Positions 52,661-63,440 of a DNA stretch of 64,000 bases are shown piece by piece; the stretch's first letter is position 1, and each line of letters opens with the position of its first letter. The stretch is from Motacilla alba alba (lineage: Eukaryota > Chordata > Aves > Passeriformes > Motacillidae), in contig NW_024037374.1 in assembly GCF_015832195.1 (NCBI RefSeq), positions 4,813,331-4,877,330 of the forward strand, read 5' to 3'. Under the pieces are notes generated by a model. The model was not told the DNA's origin and searched no databases. It saw nothing but the letters and a program-made list of their open reading frames with translations. The position numbers and the translations under genes were made by a program.

Positions 52661-54298
52661 CGTGGTCATGGCTGTATTTCTCCCATTTGCAGGTCCTTAT
52701 CTAAACATGGGTCCTATAACTACGGCTACTGTAGCTGTAATCCAGTTTGTTTTATGGCTTAATTATGTGAGGATTTCATGGATTTGTAACTGCCTCTGGA
52801 AGGCAGGCACATGGATTCAGAGCTATCACACACTGACTGTAGGGTTTTGGGGTTTTTTTAATGATGGTACTTAATGTGAGGAAATGACACCAGGGAAAAT
52901 TTTCTCCCAGCCCTTTAACCATCTCTTTGGGTGTGCCCCAGCAGTTTTCAAAGGGTTCAGATCCACTCCAAATGCTAATGATATCATACAGCGGTTGGTG
53001 TTGCTGATAGGCCTGTTCTATTTAGCATTCAGAGATAAGGGGAGATTAACCTGGATAACCACCCTGACACCTACCCCAGAGACCAGGGATGCTGCTGCCC
53101 CAGAGCCTGACCCTGCCCCTCAGCCCACCTCAGAAATGAACCACCCAGACTGGGTGGGTGTTCTGGTGGAGGAGATAGGCCAGATGCTGAAGGAGTACAT
53201 TTCCCCAGCTGGTGAGAAGCCCTCTCCCTGCCTCAAAGAGGGAGAGTCTGATGGTGCAGCAGTGGAACCCACAGATGTTACAACTGTCCAGGTTCCAGCA
53301 GAGCTGCAAGGGCAGTCACAGCCAGCAGCAGCTGCCCGTGTGGAAACAAGGAGGTCTAAGATGAAATCAGAGCACCCAGATAAGGGTAAGACAGGAGGGC
53401 CCTCACAACCTGCAGGGGAGCCAATGGTTGAGATCATCACTGAGTCCCTGATGTACGAAAGTCTCCATAATCTGCACAAAGACATTGTACGACGAGGACA
53501 TGAGGCTTACACCGCCTGGTTACTCTGCGTCTGGGACCTCATGGGTACAGGCGTGCAACTGGATGGTGGTGAGGCAAGGAATCTGGGGCCCTTGACCCAG
53601 GACTCAGGTATGAATCAGTTTTTTGTAAGGGAGTCAGGGTCCCTTTCCCTCTGGGAGTGGCTTTTAATGAGTGTCAGAGAGAGCTTTGTCCACAGGGAGA
53701 GAATGCAGGAGCACCACCATAGAATGTGCTGGAAGATCCTTGAGGAAGGGATCCAACAGCTGAGAGAATTGGCAATATTGGAGGTACTCTTTGGGAGGGA
53801 TGGACAGCATGATATGACCCCAAGAAGGTCAGATGCACAGGGCAAATGTGGAGTCTGGCATATCTGGGGCCATCTCAATACACCACCTTCATTGCAATGA
53901 TTGATGCCAATAACAACCGAGAGGCAGTGGGTTCTGTTGCCAACAAGGTTAGAAATGATGAGAGTATGATCAATGGCCTGATGCAGGCTCATGTCTCTGC
54001 TGTGATTAAGAGCCTCCTAGAGGAAATGAAGGAGGAGCTGAGGAAGAACAGCTCCCATATGGCACCAGTGCAAGTCACAGGCCCCAAAGTCAGAGCTCAA
54101 TGTCTCCCAGCTAGAGAGAGGGGGTACAGCCCAAGAGCTGACCTGTGGCTCTTCCTGCGTGACCATGGGCAAGACATGGGAAGGTGGGGTAGGAAACCCA
54201 CTTCTGTCCTGGCAGCACGGGTGTGTCAACTCAAGGAGGGAAACACTGACCAAGGGAGTTCCTCCAAAATGAAAATGGCCTCAGCCTCCCATGACTGA
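52661..54298 (+). pseudogene. gag: ERVL-like gag, frameshifted
   Basis: The main open frame is 52884-53900 (338 codons): a proline-rich middle followed by a helical, tryptophan-containing region that looks capsid-like. Near 53870-53890 the coding sense passes to another frame, which runs to 54298 and includes a lysine-rich helix. An indel is the likely cause. A hydrophobic short frame at 52653-52874 lies upstream. Class III (ERVL-like) assignment rests on the LTR type and the protease that follows. It has no known host role. Confidence 0.65.
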
Positions 54299-54448
54299 GC
54301 TTCTGGATATTACAGAAGGGAGGATGATCTCTCAGATAACCTTGAAGGAACCTCTAGTATGTATGCCCAGGAAAGAAAGAATAACCAGGGCTAGAGGGGC
54401 CCTGCTTCCAGCCAGGAAGAGACATGGGAAAACCGGGTCTTTTGGACG
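54299..54448 (+). pseudogene. Degraded gag-protease linker
   Basis: Same frame as the protease but with stops (TGA at 54296-54298 and a further TAG near 54390). Confidence 0.4.
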
Positions 54449-54767
54449 GTGTGGATCCAATGCCCTGGCACAGCAGAGCCTCAAAAATATGACACCTTAG
54501 TTGATACTGGTGTGCAGTGTACCCTAATACCACTGGGACATGTAGGGGCAGAACCTGTTTCCATTGCCAGGGTGATGGAGGGATGGCAGCAATTGACCCT
54601 GTTGGGAGCCGAGGTGAGCCTGACTGGGAAGGAGCGGCAGAAACATCCTATTGTGACTGGCCCAGAGGCCCCGTGTAGTCTGGGCATCGACTTCCTCTGT
54701 AACGGGTGTTACAAAGACCCAAAGGGACTCAGGTGGGCTTTTGGAACAGCTGCTGTCAAAGCAGAGG
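54449..54767 (+). pseudogene. pro: ERVL-like aspartic protease fragment
   Basis: Shows the retroviral protease catalytic box LVDTGVQCTLIP and, further on, SLGIDFL, in the order expected. The coding sequence is cut at about 54767, where ERV-A leader sequence on the other strand begins. No reverse transcriptase follows. Confidence 0.75.
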
Positions 54768-55449
54768 AACTATTTAATTTTACTTGGTTCCCTATCCCCA
54801 CTGGTGTTACTGATCTTACAGTGAATCGCTCTATAAGGGTTTCCTCACCAGCGCTTAGGCTCTCAGGTTTTTATACTTACCGTGGGCTTCGCTGTTAAGC
54901 CCTAGGGTTCGGGCGTGCTTCTATCTCCTCCGTCCTGAGGATTAGCCTTCCCGAGCCCTCCCGTGACTGAACTCCCGGACCCCCACCCATGTCCCCGAGT
55001 TGACGTGTGTGTGTTTTTCAGTCACTTCCCCTTTGCCCGACCCCTTCCCTTGTGGGAGAGGGGAACTGCGGTTGCGGGGCCCGCTTGCTCCGTGATAATA
55101 TCACGTCTCACACACGCACGCTCAGTCACCCTCACTCAACCATGCGATACTTACGATTCCTGTTCCCGCGTGGACTTCTTCGTGCACGTAGACCTTTTTA
55201 CAAGTGAAAAAAAGTATCCGTGGTTTTGGAGACCTATTCTCTAAGGTTCTGAGAGCTCTTACAATGGGCCCGTCCTATCCCTAAATCGTGGCTTTCAGGT
55301 TTTTTTTTTTAGTGTTCTGGATCTAATTGGTCTTTTAGAGGCCCCCCAATCCAGCGGGACTGCCAAGTGCTCGGGCTTGGCAGGGCACCTCCCCGCTGGG
55401 ACGGAGCTTCTCCAAAGAGCTGAATTAGACCACGGCGGCGGTCACCATT
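54768..55449 (-). mobile_element. ERV-A leader, second copy
   Basis: Collinear with 24219-24906, including the primer binding site and both GTAAGTAT donor-like sites. It begins at a short shared ACTATTTAATT stretch where it meets the ERVL protease. Confidence 0.7.
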
Positions 55450-56385
55450 TGTTATAAACGTAATTGCCAATTATGCCTGATCAATAATTTGCGAGAGTCA
55501 AATTATTATAAAATAACAAAGTATAAAATTTATTTCGCATTCAAATTCACAATTTAAGCCAGCCACGAAGTGAAACAGACAGAGTCAAGCCGGGGACTTT
55601 GGCTCTGGGTGACACACGTATGCAGCTCTGAGCCGCTGTCGCATCAGAGAGGTAGTGGCACACCATGGCCATGTCTGAGTCCAGTTTTTATACTCTTTTT
55701 CTAGCCAGAGGCAAGGATGTCCTTTTTCCTTCTCATGATCAAGTGAGTTTCCAAAGCTTCTCTGGTCCAGGGATAATACTATCAGATAGAAGACAGTCCA
55801 GTTCTCAACGTCTTGGGAATAATGCATAAGTTTCTTGTCTTCTGCTAGACGAGTCCTTAAGGAGCGCGTTTACAATACACAAACCAGCGTTCAGGAAGAT
55901 ACACAAGTTAAACAGTCTTTTACAGGTAGTATTTTACATGTTAACGGATTTCCCCGAAACAGACTATAGACTAAGTGAATTATCATAAAATATGCTATCT
56001 CTCTAGCTATCTGTGGCCAGGTGTGCTGCTGATAGCTTATTCCTGACTTAGTTAAGATTTCCCAATTTCTGGGTTGCCTTCCTCTTCTTCACATGTAAAT
56101 GTGGCAGAACTACGTGTGGTATGTGTAAGACAACTGGTTTCCCAACCCCTGAGAGCTACTATGTAAACTCCATTCTTTAGCTTTAGTAACTAGCCTGGGC
56201 ATGTTTCCTTCAGCAGTTTTTATTTAGAGTTGTAAACTCTTAATATTCTTATAACAGATCTAAGACAGAGCTATATTTTAGTACATTTATAATTACTGTA
56301 CTTATAATGGCATTCAGCATATTAATTGCATACTACTATTTTATCCCTCTATGAATTTTGACATATCTGTAACAATCTGGTAACA
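55450..56385 (-). mobile_element. ERV-A LTR, second copy, full length
   Basis: About 936 bp, on minus TGTTACCAG...TTTATAACA, with matching TGTTA/TAACA ends. TATAAAAACTGG lies near 55690 and AATAAA near 55525. It runs unbroken across the ERV-B insertion point of the first copy (GAGCGC at 55862-55867). The outer end could instead be at 56374. Confidence 0.75.
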
Positions 56386-57119
56386 TCCTGCCCTTTGAGG
56401 CTTGTGAAGCTTCTCTTCTCTTCAAGTCTTCCTAAGCCTCACATCAGTGTCTGCTGGAATTAAATCCCCCTCCCCATCCCACAGCAGCCTTGCCTTTCCC
56501 TCCTCCAGCCTTGGTCTCCAGCACAGCCATGGAGGCTCTTTGGGCTCTTGACTGCTCCTGCAGCCACCAAGGGCAGCTGAGCTCTGTCTTTGGCACAGTC
56601 AGCCCTGCCCAGCGCAGGCCATGCTCAGCAATTGCTTGTGTGTGCCCGGCCTTGCTGTCAGCCCCGGCAGCGGCTGCGTGGCCCCTTTGTGGCCCTGTGC
56701 TGGCCCAGCCATGGTGCCCCAGCCCCTGGGCAGGCCCAGCCCAGGCCAGGAGCATTGCGGCTGGGAACGGCCCCTGTGTCGTGGTGCCCACAGCAGCCTT
56801 GGGGCTCTGTGCCCCGTGGCCTCCCTGCTGGGCAGCCTCTGCCAGCTCCTGCAGAGCCCCTGGCACCTGTGTGCCTGCACAGACAGCCCAGCCCCGGGCT
56901 CTGCCGGCCTCTGGGCCAGCAGAGAGGCAGCCAGGGCTGGCCATGGCCAGGAACAGGCCCTGAGCCCCGCAGGAGGATGGAGCTTGGCCACAGCCAAACT
57001 CACCTCCTAAAGCACTCTGAATAAATATGAAAATCAAGACCCTTCATGGCTGAAAACCAATAACACTTTGTGCCCGACACCTCTCCACCATTTCCCTCGT
57101 CTAACCCCTGGAATTCCTA
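56386..57119. other. Noncoding, GC-rich; nothing recognised
   Basis: Overlapping open frames on both strands (56444-57037) but no domain, and not shared with other units. Confidence 0.4.
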
Positions 57120-57446
57120 TGGATGAGGAATTGTGTGGCCATCAGGGCCAAGGCAGTGATTCTTCCCCTGTACGTGGCACTGCCTGGACAGCACCTTGAG
57201 AGCTGTGTCCAGATAGTTCTGGGCACATCAATTTAGGAAGGACATGGAGGTGCTGGAGCGTGTCCAGAGAAGGGCAACAAGGCTGGTGAGGGGCCTGGAA
57301 CACAAGTGCTGTGAGGAGTGGCTGAGGGAGATGGGGATGTTTATCCTGGAGAAGAAGAGGCTCAGGGAGACAAGGTGGTGTCAGGGCACAGGTTGGACTT
57401 GATGATCTCCAAGGGCTTTTCCAGCCTGGCTGCTTCTGTGACTCTC
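57120..57446 (+). mobile_element. CR1 LINE 3' end, unit C
   Basis: Short 5'-truncated CR1 corresponding to the last 300 bp of the CR1s in A and B, without the inserted LTR region. Confidence 0.8.
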
Positions 57447-58993
57447 AGGAACCACCCTTGGAGCAGTGGCAGGATGAGCCCTGGGCCTCCTCTTCAGAAG
57501 CTCCAGCAGCCCAGGTCCCTCAGCTTCTCCTGCCAGCCCCAAAGCCCATCCTGTCAGTCCTGCAGAGCCTCTGCAGCCCCTCCTCATTGCCCAGAACAGG
57601 GAGCCCCACAGGCAGACACAGCAGCCCAGATGTGCCCCCTGGCTTGTGGTGCCTCTGGCAAGGGAGCAGCACGAGGCACTGCAGCAGCCTGCAGACAATT
57701 CCTGCAGCACTTGTAGGATGATCCTGTTCCCCAAGGGATGTTCCCATGGTGCCAAGTCAGGAACTGCAATGGGGAGTGGGGCCAGAGAGGAAAGGGCAAA
57801 CAGGGATGGGCTGTTTGCAGGGGAGGGGACAGGGATGGGCAATAGGAAGAAATCTGGATCAGGGAAAAGGAACGAAAGCAAAGGTAAAGCCAAGGAAATG
57901 CTTGGGGCTGTTTGGGGGTGGCTGCCAGGCAGCCCTGGGTCTGAGCAACAGCATCTGCAGGGGGACAGGAAACTCCCAGCTCATGGGAACAAACTTTCTG
58001 GCTGACTGCAGAGGCCACGACAAACCTGAGTGCTTTCCCTGCCATCCCCCAGCCCTTCCTGGCCCCAGGGGCTGATGGCATTTGTGCTCCCTCAGGGTCA
58101 TGTCCCCACACCAACAGCATGGGGGTGCTCCCGCCTGCTGTGTGCAATGCAAACAGGGGCTCCTGAGCCAGAGCTGCCGTGCCTGTGCCTGCAAGGATGC
58201 AGCACCTCTGGGAACTGGGGGAGAGGCCAGGGCTGCAGAGGGGGGATGTTGTTGGCAGCTCCATGAGGACGCTCTGGGACGGTGCCCTGGGCTGTCCAGC
58301 GCACTGGGGATGGATCAGCCCCTGCTCTGCTGCTCCTTCCCGTCTGCCCCAGGGCCCTTGCAGAGCCCCAGCCATGCTGTTTGCCCCCAGCCTGCCCACG
58401 GCCACCCTGGGGCTGCTCACGGGGCTTTTCTGTGCTGAGCCTTGGCCTGGGCATGTTCTTGAGAGAGCCTGGGCAAGGAGCCTGGAGCCCCCAGGCCTGG
58501 CCTGAGGCGTCAGCGCTGCCCCAGCAGTGCCCATGGCCTGTCCCTGCTGCAGCCCCGGCACTGCCACCCCCAGCACTGTGCCCGGCCCCGAGAGCACTCA
58601 GGCCCTACAGCAACACCAGGGCCACCAGGGCAGCGGGGCAGGGCCACGGGAGCAGCACTGGCAGCACCAAGTGCTGCTGCTGCTGGGCACAGCTGCTGTG
58701 CCAGCACTGATCGGCCCCCAGCTCTGTGCACAGACATTGCTGCTGCAGCTCCAGAGAAGGGAACAAATGGGGCATCTCTGCAGAAAAAATTGTTTCGAGA
58801 TCTTTTATTTCACTTGAAGCCATCAAGGGGACAGCTCCTCATTGGCACAGTCTGTGGGTCACAGGAAAGTTGGAGAGAAACAAAATGATAAATGGCACAA
58901 ACAATGCCCTTGCATTGTGGACAATATTTAAAAAGCTAAAGAATGAAAAAGAACCTCCAGAATGAAAACCAAGAAGTACTATCAAAGATGACT
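57447..58993. other. Noncoding stretch downstream of OR-3
   Basis: Matches 9183-10728. It also has a 337-codon minus open frame (57584-58597) without a recognised domain. Confidence 0.55.
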
Positions 58994-58999
58994 TTTATT
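58994..58999 (-). terminator. Polyadenylation signal for OR-3
   Basis: AATAAA on minus about 30 bases past the stop. Confidence 0.6.
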
Positions 59000-59029
59000 A
59001 CAAGATGTATGCAGAAACTGGAAACCAGT

Positions 59030-59962
59030 TTAGTGTTTCTGAAAGCATTCAGTCATCAGTCTCCACACTGCAGCTTTGAACTCCTGGTTCCTCAGGCTGT
59101 AGATGAGGGGGTTCAGGGCTGGAGGCACCACCGAGTACAGAACTGACAGGGCCAGATCCAGGGATGGGGAGGAGATGGAGGGGGGCTTCAGGTGGGCAAA
59201 TGCTGCAGTGCTGAGGAACAGGGAGACCACGGCCAGGTGAGGGAGGCAGGTGGAAAAGGCTTTGTGCCGTCCCTGCTCAGAGGAGATCCTCAGCACAGCC
59301 CTGAAGATCTGCACATAGGAGAAAACCATGAAGAATAAACAGCCAAAAGCTAAACAGGCACTAACAGCAAGAACCCCCAGTTTTCTGAGGCTGGAGTGTG
59401 AGCAGGAGAGCTTGAGGATTTGAGGGATTTCACAGAAGAACTGGCCCAGGGCATTGCCCTGGCACAGGGGCAGGGAAAATGTATTGGCCGTGAGCAGCAG
59501 AGCATTGAGAAGGCCACTGGCCCAGGCAGCTGCTGCCATGTGGGCACAAGCTCTGCTGCCCAGGAGGGTCCCGTAGTGCAGGGGTTTGCAGATGGACACG
59601 TAGCGGTCGTAGCACATGACGGTGAGGAGGGCAAGCTCTGATCCAAGGAAGAAGACAAACATAAATAGCTGAGCAGCACATCCTGAGTAGGAGATTTCCC
59701 TGGTGTCCCAGAGGGAATTGTGCATGGCTTTGGGGACAGTGGTGCAGATGGAGCCCAGGTCAGTGAGGGCCAGGTTGAGCAGGAAGAAGAACATGGGTGT
59801 GTGCAGGTGCTGGCCGCAGGCTACGGCGCTGATGATGAGGCCGTTGCCCAGGAGGGCAGCCAGGGAGATGCTGAGGAAGAGGCAGAAGTGCAGGAGCTGC
59901 AGCTGCCGCGTGTCTGCCAATGCCAGCAGGAGGAAATGGCTGATGGAGCTGCTGTTGGACAT
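59030..59962 (-). CDS. Olfactory receptor OR-3 (OR14-like, avian gamma-c type)
   Basis: 310-residue intact receptor with the family landmarks seen in OR-1. Here the open frame starts at MSNSSS itself, which fixes the start used for all three genes. Its own changes include LALTDL for LALSDL in TM2, REISYS in the first extracellular loop, and TAAFAHL in TM6. Upstream of the ATG the sequence is unlike OR-1 and OR-2. A CAG three bases before the ATG could serve as splice acceptor. It may therefore use a different 5' exon or promoter. Confidence 0.93.
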   Translation of the reverse strand: MSNSSSISHFLLLALADTRQLQLLHFCLFLSISLAALLGNGLIISAVACGQHLHTPMFFFLLNLALTDLGSICTTVPKAMHNSLWDTREISYSGCAAQLFMFVFFLGSELALLTVMCYDRYVSICKPLHYGTLLGSRACAHMAAAAWASGLLNALLLTANTFSLPLCQGNALGQFFCEIPQILKLSCSHSSLRKLGVLAVSACLAFGCLFFMVFSYVQIFRAVLRISSEQGRHKAFSTCLPHLAVVSLFLSTAAFAHLKPPSISSPSLDLALSVLYSVVPPALNPLIYSLRNQEFKAAVWRLMTECFQKH

Positions 59963-61520
59963 TTGCTGTCGCTGGCCATGGGGGAGCTGTTCAAGGAGGA
60001 CACAGTGAGAAGTCAGAGGAGACTTTCCAGAGCAATGTCCAAGACCCTTTACTCCTAGCCCTGCCCCTGTTGCTTTGTGCCACCCAATTTTCTTTCTCTC
60101 AGAGCCCTTCCTTCAGCCCCGTGCCTGGAGCTCTGCTGGGATCTGGCCCCGTTGCTGTGACGAGCAGGGGCTCTGCCCATGGACACTGAGGGGTCAGCTC
60201 TGCTCTGCAGCCGTGGGGTCATGGGAATGGGGACAGGGGTCAGTCCTGGGGTTGGATTCCATCAGCCCAAACTGCTCCTGTGGCTGAGGAGCTGGGAAGC
60301 ACCTCCTGTCCCAGGGCTAAGGAATGGTGATGGCCAAAGGCAGTTTGAGAGGGTTTCCTGCTGTGCCCAGGGAGATCAGAGAGAACTGTGCAATGCAAGA
60401 GCCTTGGCTGTAACTCAGTTAAGGGGGAGGGCAGCTGCTCTGTTGCTCCATCTGTCCCCAGCTGCCCTTTCTGAGATCCCTGTGTTCCCCTGGAAATCAG
60501 CCTGGCACAGCTGAGAGCAGAGGCACCCACAGCAGAGCAAACTGGCTCAGCCTGGCTCAGAGTCTCAGCCCCACTCTGGCTAAGGACACTCCTGTCCCCC
60601 AGTGTCCCCTGGAGGCAGCTCACAGCTTGGATGGCATCCTGGGGACACACCAAGGCTCCTGTCCATGGCACTACTTGAGGAGAGTCGGCTCACTGCCAGC
60701 CCCCCAGGCTGCCCTGCCCAGAGCTCCCCGGGCACAGGGAGCTGGGACACCCCATTGCTGTGCCCAGCTGCACAGGAGGAGCCCAAGGGCTGGGCCTGAC
60801 CCTGCAGCTGGAGCTGCCATTCCAGAGAGCCCCTCAGCACTGCCAGCAGCACCTGGGCAAGGCAAGGAGAGAGAGAGCCAGGCCTGAGGAAAAGCCTTTC
60901 CCTGCCCAGCCCTGCCCAGCCCCTGCCAGGCAGCAGCAGGGCAGGACAGTGGCCCTCAGGCCCTGGTCAGCAGGGAATGGGCACATGGCCGGAGAGATGC
61001 CCTTCATCTCTGGAGCTGCTCTGCCGGCCCAGGAGGGACTGAGGGCCCCGAGCCCCCGGGCTAGGGCTGTGCTGGCTGGGAGGGGACACAAGAGCTGTGC
61101 TGCTCGGGGCAGTGTCTGCCCTGCAGGGCAGGGCCGGCAGGTGCCACATGTGCCCTGCAGCAGGGCTTCCCTCAGCACTGCCTCCCTCCCTCCCTGCCCA
61201 CGGCTCTGCTGCTGGAGCTGTCCCAGCCCCAGCTGCTCCTGTGGCCCCGGGCTCCTTCCCTGCCAGAGCTGCCAGAGCCCAGCCCAGCCCCTGGGCCAGC
61301 CCTGCCCTGCAGCTGCTCGGCCCAGCAGGGATTAAAGAACAGCTCCCCCAGCCTGGGCACCAAGGAAAGGTGATGCTGCATGGATCTGGAGGCTGGGCAG
61401 GTGCAGGCACTTGCTGAGGTTCCCCAGAACCCTCAGTGTGATGATCTAAGAGCCTCAGCCCCTGCTCTGCCCTGCACAGCTGAGTTTCCATTGCCACCAA
61501 GCTGAGGCAGGGAGCAGTGG
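59963..61520. other. Upstream flank of OR-3, different from A and B
   Basis: GC-rich, no gene supported. Not similar to the flanks of OR-1 and OR-2. Confidence 0.45.
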
Positions 61521-62475
61521 GAGCACAGATTCAGGAAAGCAGAGACCCAAGCAGGAAACTCCTGCCCAGAATAAGCTCATGACAAGTCCCCTCAGAAATG
61601 AGCTGGAGCTGTGAGCAGCCCTGGCCCCCACACAGCAGCCTCTCCACAGCAGCAGGACCTGCTCTGGCAGGAGTCACTCCTTGCACCCACAGCTCCCCTG
61701 CAGCATCCATGGGGAGCTGCCAGGGAGGCCGAGAGCTGCCCTGGCAGGTGGCACATGCCCTGGGCTGGCCAAGAGCCTGAGGGCTGCAGGAGCTGCTCTG
61801 CAGGACAGCCCTGGGCAGCCCTGGCTGCAGCCCCAGCTTCACCCCCTGCAGCCGTCCCTGGCAGCAGGAGCCGTCCTGCCCTGTCCCTCTGACGGTGCCC
61901 AGGGCAGCCCCGCTCTGCAGCACATCCTCCCCCAAAGCAGCAACGGCAGCAGAGCCATCCTTACAGTCACATCAGTGCTGTCCTGGGTCAGCTTCAGGAG
62001 ATCCCTGCAGCCAGAGACTGACTGTGCCAGAAGTGCTGAAGATTTCTCCCTGAATGAGCTCAGAATTGTCCTTGCAGCTGCTTTGAGCTTCTGTCCTCTC
62101 CACTGCTCTCAGGTACCTGCAGGCAGTGACCTCAACCCTGCTGGGCTGGAAGAGGAGCTGCTCCTCAGGAGAAATGTCTTTTTGAAGCTCTGCTTGATAG
62201 CCAGGAGCTGCCTCTGTGCCAGGAGCCTGGCTCAGCTCATCAGCACAAACACAGCACACGGATTTTAATGACCCTCTTGGGGATTTGGTGTTGTTTACAT
62301 CAGACTCAGTCCCTGAGAGAGTCTTCAAAAAACTTCTCAAGAACTCCAAGTCAGATTGAAACTTCAAAGTTCCTTGAAGTTTAATAAGTCCCTCTGAGAA
62401 AGTGTCCCCAGGTTCCAGTTAGAGCAGAACGCTGGAGGCAGTGATGACAGCTGGGGACAAACAAGGCCAAAAAGT
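61521..62475. repeat. Diverged copy of the 12.5-13.25 kb stretch and start of an H block
   Basis: 61600-61870 parallels 12500-12770, and 62260-62470 parallels the start of the H blocks (GATTTTAATGA...CAGACTCAGTCCCTGAGAG). This is a fifth, older copy. Confidence 0.65.
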
Positions 62476-62479
62476 TTTC

Positions 62480-63440
62480 ATCCCCAGGAAATACTTGGAT
62501 ATACAGAATTTGGGAGGAGAAATCTCAATTTTGACTATGGACACCTTAATGAGAAGGACGGTTCTTTTCCATTGGCAGGAAAACACTGAGCCCCAGTGTT
62601 TCAAAACCAGGTGCGAGGCAGCCCCCAAGAGGCTTGGGGCAGCCAGACCTGTCTGTCCTGGCAGCTTTCACTTGGGAGCAATCCTTGGATGAAGGGAGTT
62701 TTGGAGGTGGATTCCACATTTGGCCGTGAGCACCTGATCAAGATGGATGGTTTTTTCCAGAGGAAAGAGAAGTGCAAAGCCCAAGTTTTTTGGAAGAAGA
62801 TGAGAGGTGTCCACCATAGGCCAAACCAGTTAGACCTGTCTCTCCTGACACCTTTTCTGGGAGCTATCCTTGGACATAGGGATTTTTGGAGGTGGAATCT
62901 CAATTTGGGTTGTGGGTGCCTGGAATGGAAGAAGAGTTCTTTTCCGTTAGGAAAGCACAGAGCCCCAGTGTTTCAAAGGCAGATGAGAAACAGCCCTCAG
63001 GAAGCCAAGGCCAGCCAGACTTGTCTCCCCTGGCAGCTTTTGTCTGGGATATATCCTTGGAATTCTGGAGGTGGATTCCCAAATTGGCCATGGGGACCTG
63101 GATGTGAAAGGTGCTTTTTTCCCATAAGAAAGAAAAGCACATGGTCCCGGTGTTTCAAAGGCAGATAAGAGGTGGCTCCTGGCTGGCTTGGCCACCCAGA
63201 TCTGTCTGGATTTCATCTGGAAACAATCCTGGCATATATAGAAATTTGGAGAACGATCCCAATTTCAGGCCATGGGCCCCTGGAGGAGAAGGACAGTTCT
63301 CTCCCATAGGAAGGAAAGCCCAAAGCCCCAGTGCTTCAGGGGCTGATGAGCAGTGGCCCTTGACATGCCAAGGTTGGCTGGACCTGTCAGGTGGCCCCCA
63401 GAAGGCCAAGCCAGTCAAACAGTCAAGACCGGTTCCCTGT
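62480..63440 (-). repeat. ~185-bp tandem repeat, minus; third copy of the arm satellite
   Basis: Same direction as 33766-34290, but it also contains the reverse of 20394-20780. An unoccupied version of the ERV-B site (AGCTAT) lies at 62862-62867. Confidence 0.85.

Larger units (their letters stand above)
57120..59962 (+). repeat. Segmental duplication unit C, partial (carries OR-3)
   Basis: Collinear with 8900-11697 of A and 45050-47854 of B. Similarity ends at the OR-3 start codon; the upstream flank is different. Confidence 0.85.

Noticed and set aside
52593..52874. Hydrophobic 93-codon frame before the ERVL gag as a membrane protein gene
   Set aside because: It lies in the leader between LTR and gag and has no independent support. 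Kept only as part of the ERVL remnant.
56444..57037. 197-codon minus open frame
   Set aside because: Overlaps three plus-strand open frames in GC-rich sequence. It has no domain and no copy elsewhere in the window.
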